Source: Gamsiella multidivaricata
Lineage: Eukaryota; Mortierellomycota; Mortierellomycetes; Mortierellales; Mortierellaceae
Direction of reading: 5' to 3'
NCBI RefSeq assembly: GCF_025024155.1
Contig: NW_026251718.1
Span: forward strand, 429,001 to 493,000
DNA: 64,000 bases
A model generated the notes under the pieces. It saw only the letters and a program-made list of their open reading frames with translations, was not told the DNA's origin and did no database searches. Below, in pieces: positions 59,301 to 64,000 of the stretch. Both the position numbers and the translations under genes were made by a program. How positions within the stretch are numbered: the first letter of the stretch is position 1; the number at the start of each line of letters is the position of its first letter.

Positions 59301-59716
59301 CGCCTGAGGCATTCCGCAAGAACTTGTTCCAACAGCGGCGAACCCAACGCATCTTTACAGCTATTAACCAAACTCTTTTCGTGGGGGGAGGGATTCTCTA
59401 GACGCATACGGCCAAAATGCACCCAGAAGTGACGATCAGCGACGAGGAACTCGCTATCCGGACAGAATCAAGCGCGGTCCATGAAATTCAGGATCGGACG
59501 ATGCACACGTCGCATGGAGCACGATTGCTACCTGGCAAGGAACCTGGTGTGGTCCAGGTGATTGCGCACTTCAATCCTTACCAGCGGCGTCCGATTAAGC
59601 CTCAGCATTACGAGGAAGAGATGCTTCTGAAAAAGATCCGCGATATGATTCAGCATCAGCAGCGCATGCGGGAACTGGAGGACGGAAGCGAGATTTCGGA
59701 CGACATGTGTGAGTAG
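56400..59716 (+). CDS. C2H2 zinc-finger transcription factor with four fingers and a 25-nt microexon (5 exons)
   Basis: Exons 56400-57046, 57558-57582, 58966-59019, 59113-59292 and 59402-59716 give 406 residues with consistent phases. The N-terminal 190 residues are Ser/Pro-rich and acidic. Four fingers follow: [69 protein letters not shown] and [24 protein letters not shown], each C-x4-C-x12-H-x3/4-H with QLGNLKTH recognition helices. The 25-nt exon 2 codes CHSGTRPY. It supplies the last His of finger 1 and the linker, so the protein would be broken without it. Repeated QLGNLK helices recall the Azf1-type fungal factors. Intron 2 is long (1383 nt) and T-rich. The C-terminus of 100 residues is charged. 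Nuclear sequence-specific regulator; targets unknown. Confidence 0.88.
57558..57582 (+). other. Microexon of 25 nt in the C2H2 gene
   Basis: Flanked by AAAGTAG and GTAAGT. It begins by completing an Arg codon and then encodes CHSGTRPY. It restores both the reading frame and the C-x4-C-x12-H-x3-H spacing of finger 1, which no other combination of sites nearby achieves. Confidence 0.85.
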
Positions 59717-60335
59717 GTGTAGGTCGACAGTTTGCTCCGCTTTGGATACGCTTGCGTCGTTGCAGTTGTTGAATTATGGCGCAAAACAAAATCTGTTCAG
59801 GATCTAGATCGAGGGGCATCTGTTTTCTTATTCTTCCTCCTGTGGTTTGCCATTCGGTTCTTTACCCTATCTTCTTTTCATTCAGTCTATTTTACACCTG
59901 TACAATCTCTAATGTGCAACAACCACCACTATTCACCAACTTGTAAATAATTATCATGTAGACTTTTTCTGCTACCATTATAAAAACTCATAGAAACCCA
60001 AAAAATAAAAGAAAAATGAGAGAGACGATAGATGCTTTAGTAAACACCGTGTGTTATTCGAATGGACCAGGAGAAGGCCGTTTGCAGCACAAAGAGTTGT
60101 GCAGCAACAATGTTGACCTGAGGTACCGCTGTCTGAGAGAGGGGAGGGCTTGTAGACAGCGGCCTAGCGCAATTGAACGTGTTGTACGTGCCACTAGCCA
60201 ACTCCATGGTTCCCCGCCCGAACCCATTTTTTTTTGTTATTTTTTTTTCCACGGACTGAAGTACTTCAGTCACAAGATAAGTAGGACTGAGAAAAAACAA
60301 TTCCTTTCTTTACTCTCTTTTTCATTCAGCTCGCC

Positions 60336-61751
<1,416 letters not shown>

Positions 61752-61971
61752 AATCCGGACTTTTTTTTTTGTATTCCATCATGTTCAAAGAACCTCCTCT
61801 CGACAATAAATCGTATCATTTCTTAAAAGATGTCAAGCATCCCAGATATGTTTTTTGATGGTTTATTCAGAAAACGGTTGTATTTTGATAATAGTACATT
61901 TTTAAGAAAGGAGAATGAAAGGTCGAATAACGCCGGCATCCTTTAACGGTGAGATGCAATTACGTTCGGTA

Positions 61972-62629
61972 TTAAGCACGGGTCAGCTTTCCGTAGATGT
62001 GAAGAGCAAAGACGGAGGCAATGAAGGCCAGAGACAAGACGAGGACGACGACAGGGTCACTACAATCGAATAATGCGGTGACAGCGTCGTTAATAACCCA
62101 TTAGTCGAAAGAACTCCTGCCTGATCCACTGAACAGTGCTTTGGACGATCCAATGCCGGCCCGTTTGAAAAAAAAACAAAAAAAAACACGACTTACACAC
62201 GGAGTCCAGGGGAGTCATCGGTGTAGATGCGCATCATTCCTGAGGTGCTGGGGCCAGGTGCACGGGAGGTCTGGGCCTTAGAGGTAGTTGTACGTCTCCT
62301 ATGTAGCGCGGAAGGCAATAGAGAGTGCAACATCTTCAGCATTAGGATATAACCGACCATCGAAACAAAGTGTGCGATGACAATTGACAGTTGACAAGTA
62401 CCTGACAGCGGCAGCGCGGGGAGAGGCGCCGGCGAGGTTTGGGGAAGCAGCAGAGTCAGACTAAGCAAGCGATTAACCAGAATAAGGTCCAGGTTAGATG
62501 TTGATCCGCGGATGAGAACACTGTGGAAGTCGCCTTCGTCTTGATGAACACCGCAAGGTGGTCGCATATTCAGTGTCGTTGGCTCAGTCGTTGAGGATAT
62601 CCGGGAGACTGTGGTTGAAGTATTACCAT
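61972..62629 (-). CDS. SEC61 beta subunit of the ER translocon (4 exons)
   Basis: Exons 62629-62627, 62460-62402, 62298-62197 and 62059-61972 give an 83-residue protein. A Ser/Ala/Arg-rich cytosolic part (SDSAASPNLAGASPRAAAV, then RRRTTTSKAQTSRAPGP) leads to the family signature GMMRIYTDDSPGLRVDP and a single C-terminal tail-anchor helix (VVVLVLSLAFIASVFALHIYGKL). This small subunit of the Sec61 channel (Sbh1 in yeast) helps co-translational protein import into the ER. Length and motif order are as expected. As in its neighbour FUR1, the first coding exon appears to be the start codon alone, followed by GTAATA. Because all exons are short, open-frame scans miss this gene. Confidence 0.9.
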
Positions 62630-63033
62630 GGCAGATCGGATGTGTCGTTTTGGGTGGAGGAGAAGAGAAGGATGGATGGAGGTGATGGAGGCGATGGAAG
62701 AAAGAGCCAAGGAGGTTGGGTTGCGGAAAACAAGGTTGTGAGCAATGGCACCCAATCAGATTGCGCCAGTGAAATGCTTCTATCTCACATTCATTTAAAG
62801 AATTCATCAATTACAGAGGGCGATCGACCTAGATTTTGTCTGTATGGCAACGCGCTTGGAAAGCTGTGTTCGCAACGGTGATCGAGTCTGCGATGGTACC
62901 CTCCCTCCCTTCCCTGCTCCCAATGATGATATTCGCTGGTGATAACCACCAATGGAGACAATTGAGGGTGCTATCATGGACAGAAAGGCTAATATCGTAA
63001 GCTCTCAGCTTTCAAGCAATCACCTTCTCTGCT

Positions 63034-63039
63034 TATAAA
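63034..63039 (+). promoter_or_regulatory. TATA-like box of the Argonaute gene
   Basis: TATAAA lies 132 bases upstream of the proposed start at 63166. Position is reasonable but evidence is sequence only. Confidence 0.4.
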
Positions 63040-63165
63040 CACGCTCTTGCACCCAGTTTTCTCTTCCGCTCTTCTCAGATTTCACTTCAAACACAAACTT
63101 ATCAATTTCGAGCTACTTCTTTTCGGTACATCGTATAAAGCTCATCAAGAACATATAACAACACC

Positions 63166-64000
63166 ATGGCGGCCTTGCAGATCACCGGTTTTGCCAAGCG
63201 CCCCGGCTTTGGAATACTTGGCAAGCCGATACAGGTTCGTTCGAATCACTTTGAGGTCACTCAGGTTCCTGACATTGTCATCCACCACTACGATGTAACG
63301 GTGACCCCGGACGTGCCACGGGCCCTAAACCGAAGGATCTACTCAGAATTCCTGAACCAATACCGTGAAACGGATCTTATGGACGTCCAGCCAGTCTATG
63401 ATGGCCGCAAGAACATGTTCGCGTCCAGGACCCTGCCATTCGGCGACAGTCGAACATTTGACGTAAGAGCGAGAGATTTCTGCTACATTTTGTTTTCTCC
63501 ACACGCGCGCTGCAGCAGATGGACAACGCATTGCGTTTCAAGTACGATGCTAACATTCTTATTTACTTGCCTATCCTTCATTCTTTCTCTCTTTTCTTTC
63601 TTTTTTTTTTCTTCTGGGCAACTAAAAAGGTCACCCTCCCTGAGGATGTTGGCTCGAGACGCCAGCCTCAGATCTTCAAAATCAAGATTCGCAAAGCAGC
63701 CCAGATCAACCTCGAAGAACTCCATCGCTTTCTGCTAGGCAAAACTCCAGTGACCAACAACATCCTCACATCGATCATGGCTCTCGACCAGGTCATTCGG
63801 CACAAGCCCTCGATGCTCTATGTGACCGTCGGCCGCGCGTTTTATACGCCTGCATCGAGACAGACCCTTGCAGGCCCACTTGAGGCATGGAGAGGATACT
63901 ATCAATCGGTGCGTCCTGGGCTTGGGAGAATGCTGATCAACGTCGACACCTCTGCAACGGCTTTCTATCAATCTGGCTCGTTGCTCGAGATCATTGTCAA
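63166..64000 (+). CDS. Argonaute, N-terminal part (runs off the window)
   Basis: Exons 63166-63462 and 63630 to beyond 64000 are joined in phase 0 over a GTAAGA...AAAAAG intron. About 222 residues are visible. The start MAALQITGFAKRPGFGILGKPIQVRSNHFEV and then HHYDVTVTPDVPRALNRRIY are the typical opening of eukaryotic Argonautes (ArgoN). LPFGDSRTFD and VTLPEDVGSR continue the N domain. GRAFYTPASR, LEAWRGYYQSVRPGLGRMLINVDTSATAFY is the ArgoL1 linker just before the PAZ domain. The catalytic PIWI domain is outside the window, so slicer competence cannot be judged. Argonautes use small RNAs in gene silencing and transposon control. The intron ends with a T-rich tract and an unusually purine-rich AAAAAG acceptor. 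Confidence 0.9.

Overview
This is a nuclear window from a filamentous fungus, most likely a member of the Mortierellaceae (Mortierella sensu lato). The evidence is a fatty-acid elongase at 15081-16352 that closely resembles the MAELO elongase of Mortierella alpina as I recall it, fungal-type short introns (GTAAGT-like donors, mostly 60-450 nt), long Q/N/H tracts in regulatory proteins, and genes typical of early-diverging fungi (copine, GDP-fucose-type fucosyltransferase, Argonaute). Gene models below were spliced by hand from donor/acceptor sites with phase checks; no search was run. Layout, left to right: 1-2034 shows no gene, only the promoter of a type II membrane fucosyltransferase (2035-4199, +). 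Next are a single-pass membrane protein with a PPxY tail (4670-6248, +), a three-finger CCCH protein (6839-8325, -) and a Myb/SANT-repeat protein (8454-9506, -). After a 2 kb gap come a copine (11477-13866, -) and the elongase (15081-16352, +), arranged head to head. Then follow a Ser/Pro-rich ORF that may be truncated (17015-17617, +), an LEA_2-like membrane protein (18364-20055, +) and another single-pass membrane protein (20692-22523, -). About 5 kb of pyrimidine- and CA-rich non-coding DNA precedes an HMG-box protein with a large Q/H tract (27410-29186, +). A two-exon gene for a 1342-residue low-complexity protein follows (31271-35754, +). The middle holds a tandem minus-strand family of three F-box/zinc paralogs at graded stages of decay: 39375-41339 intact, 37415-39221 broken by one nucleotide, 36443-37038 internally deleted and multiply broken. 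The intact copy is divergent from a DAP1/PGRMC-like heme protein (41646-42188, +), which is followed by a gene with a Whi5/GTB-like motif (42772-44999, +). A 3.27 kb DNA transposon-like insertion lies at 45491-48761. It has matching inverted termini, a perfect 9-bp target duplication, internal inverted repeats and a four-copy 70-bp tandem array, but no recognisable transposase. The right third contains a hypothetical Ser/Asn-rich protein (49052-50245, -), a PH-domain protein (51970-55044, -, 5' end uncertain) and a four-finger C2H2 factor with a 25-nt microexon (56400-59716, +). It ends with FUR1 uracil phosphoribosyltransferase (60336-61751, +), SEC61 beta (61972-62629, -) and the 5' part of an Argonaute gene that runs off the window (63166-64000, +). 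The genes do not form one pathway; this is an ordinary eukaryotic gene neighbourhood. Its most notable parts are the decaying F-box array, the TIR element, and exon oddities: a microexon inside a zinc finger, and two adjacent genes in which an intron directly follows the start codon.
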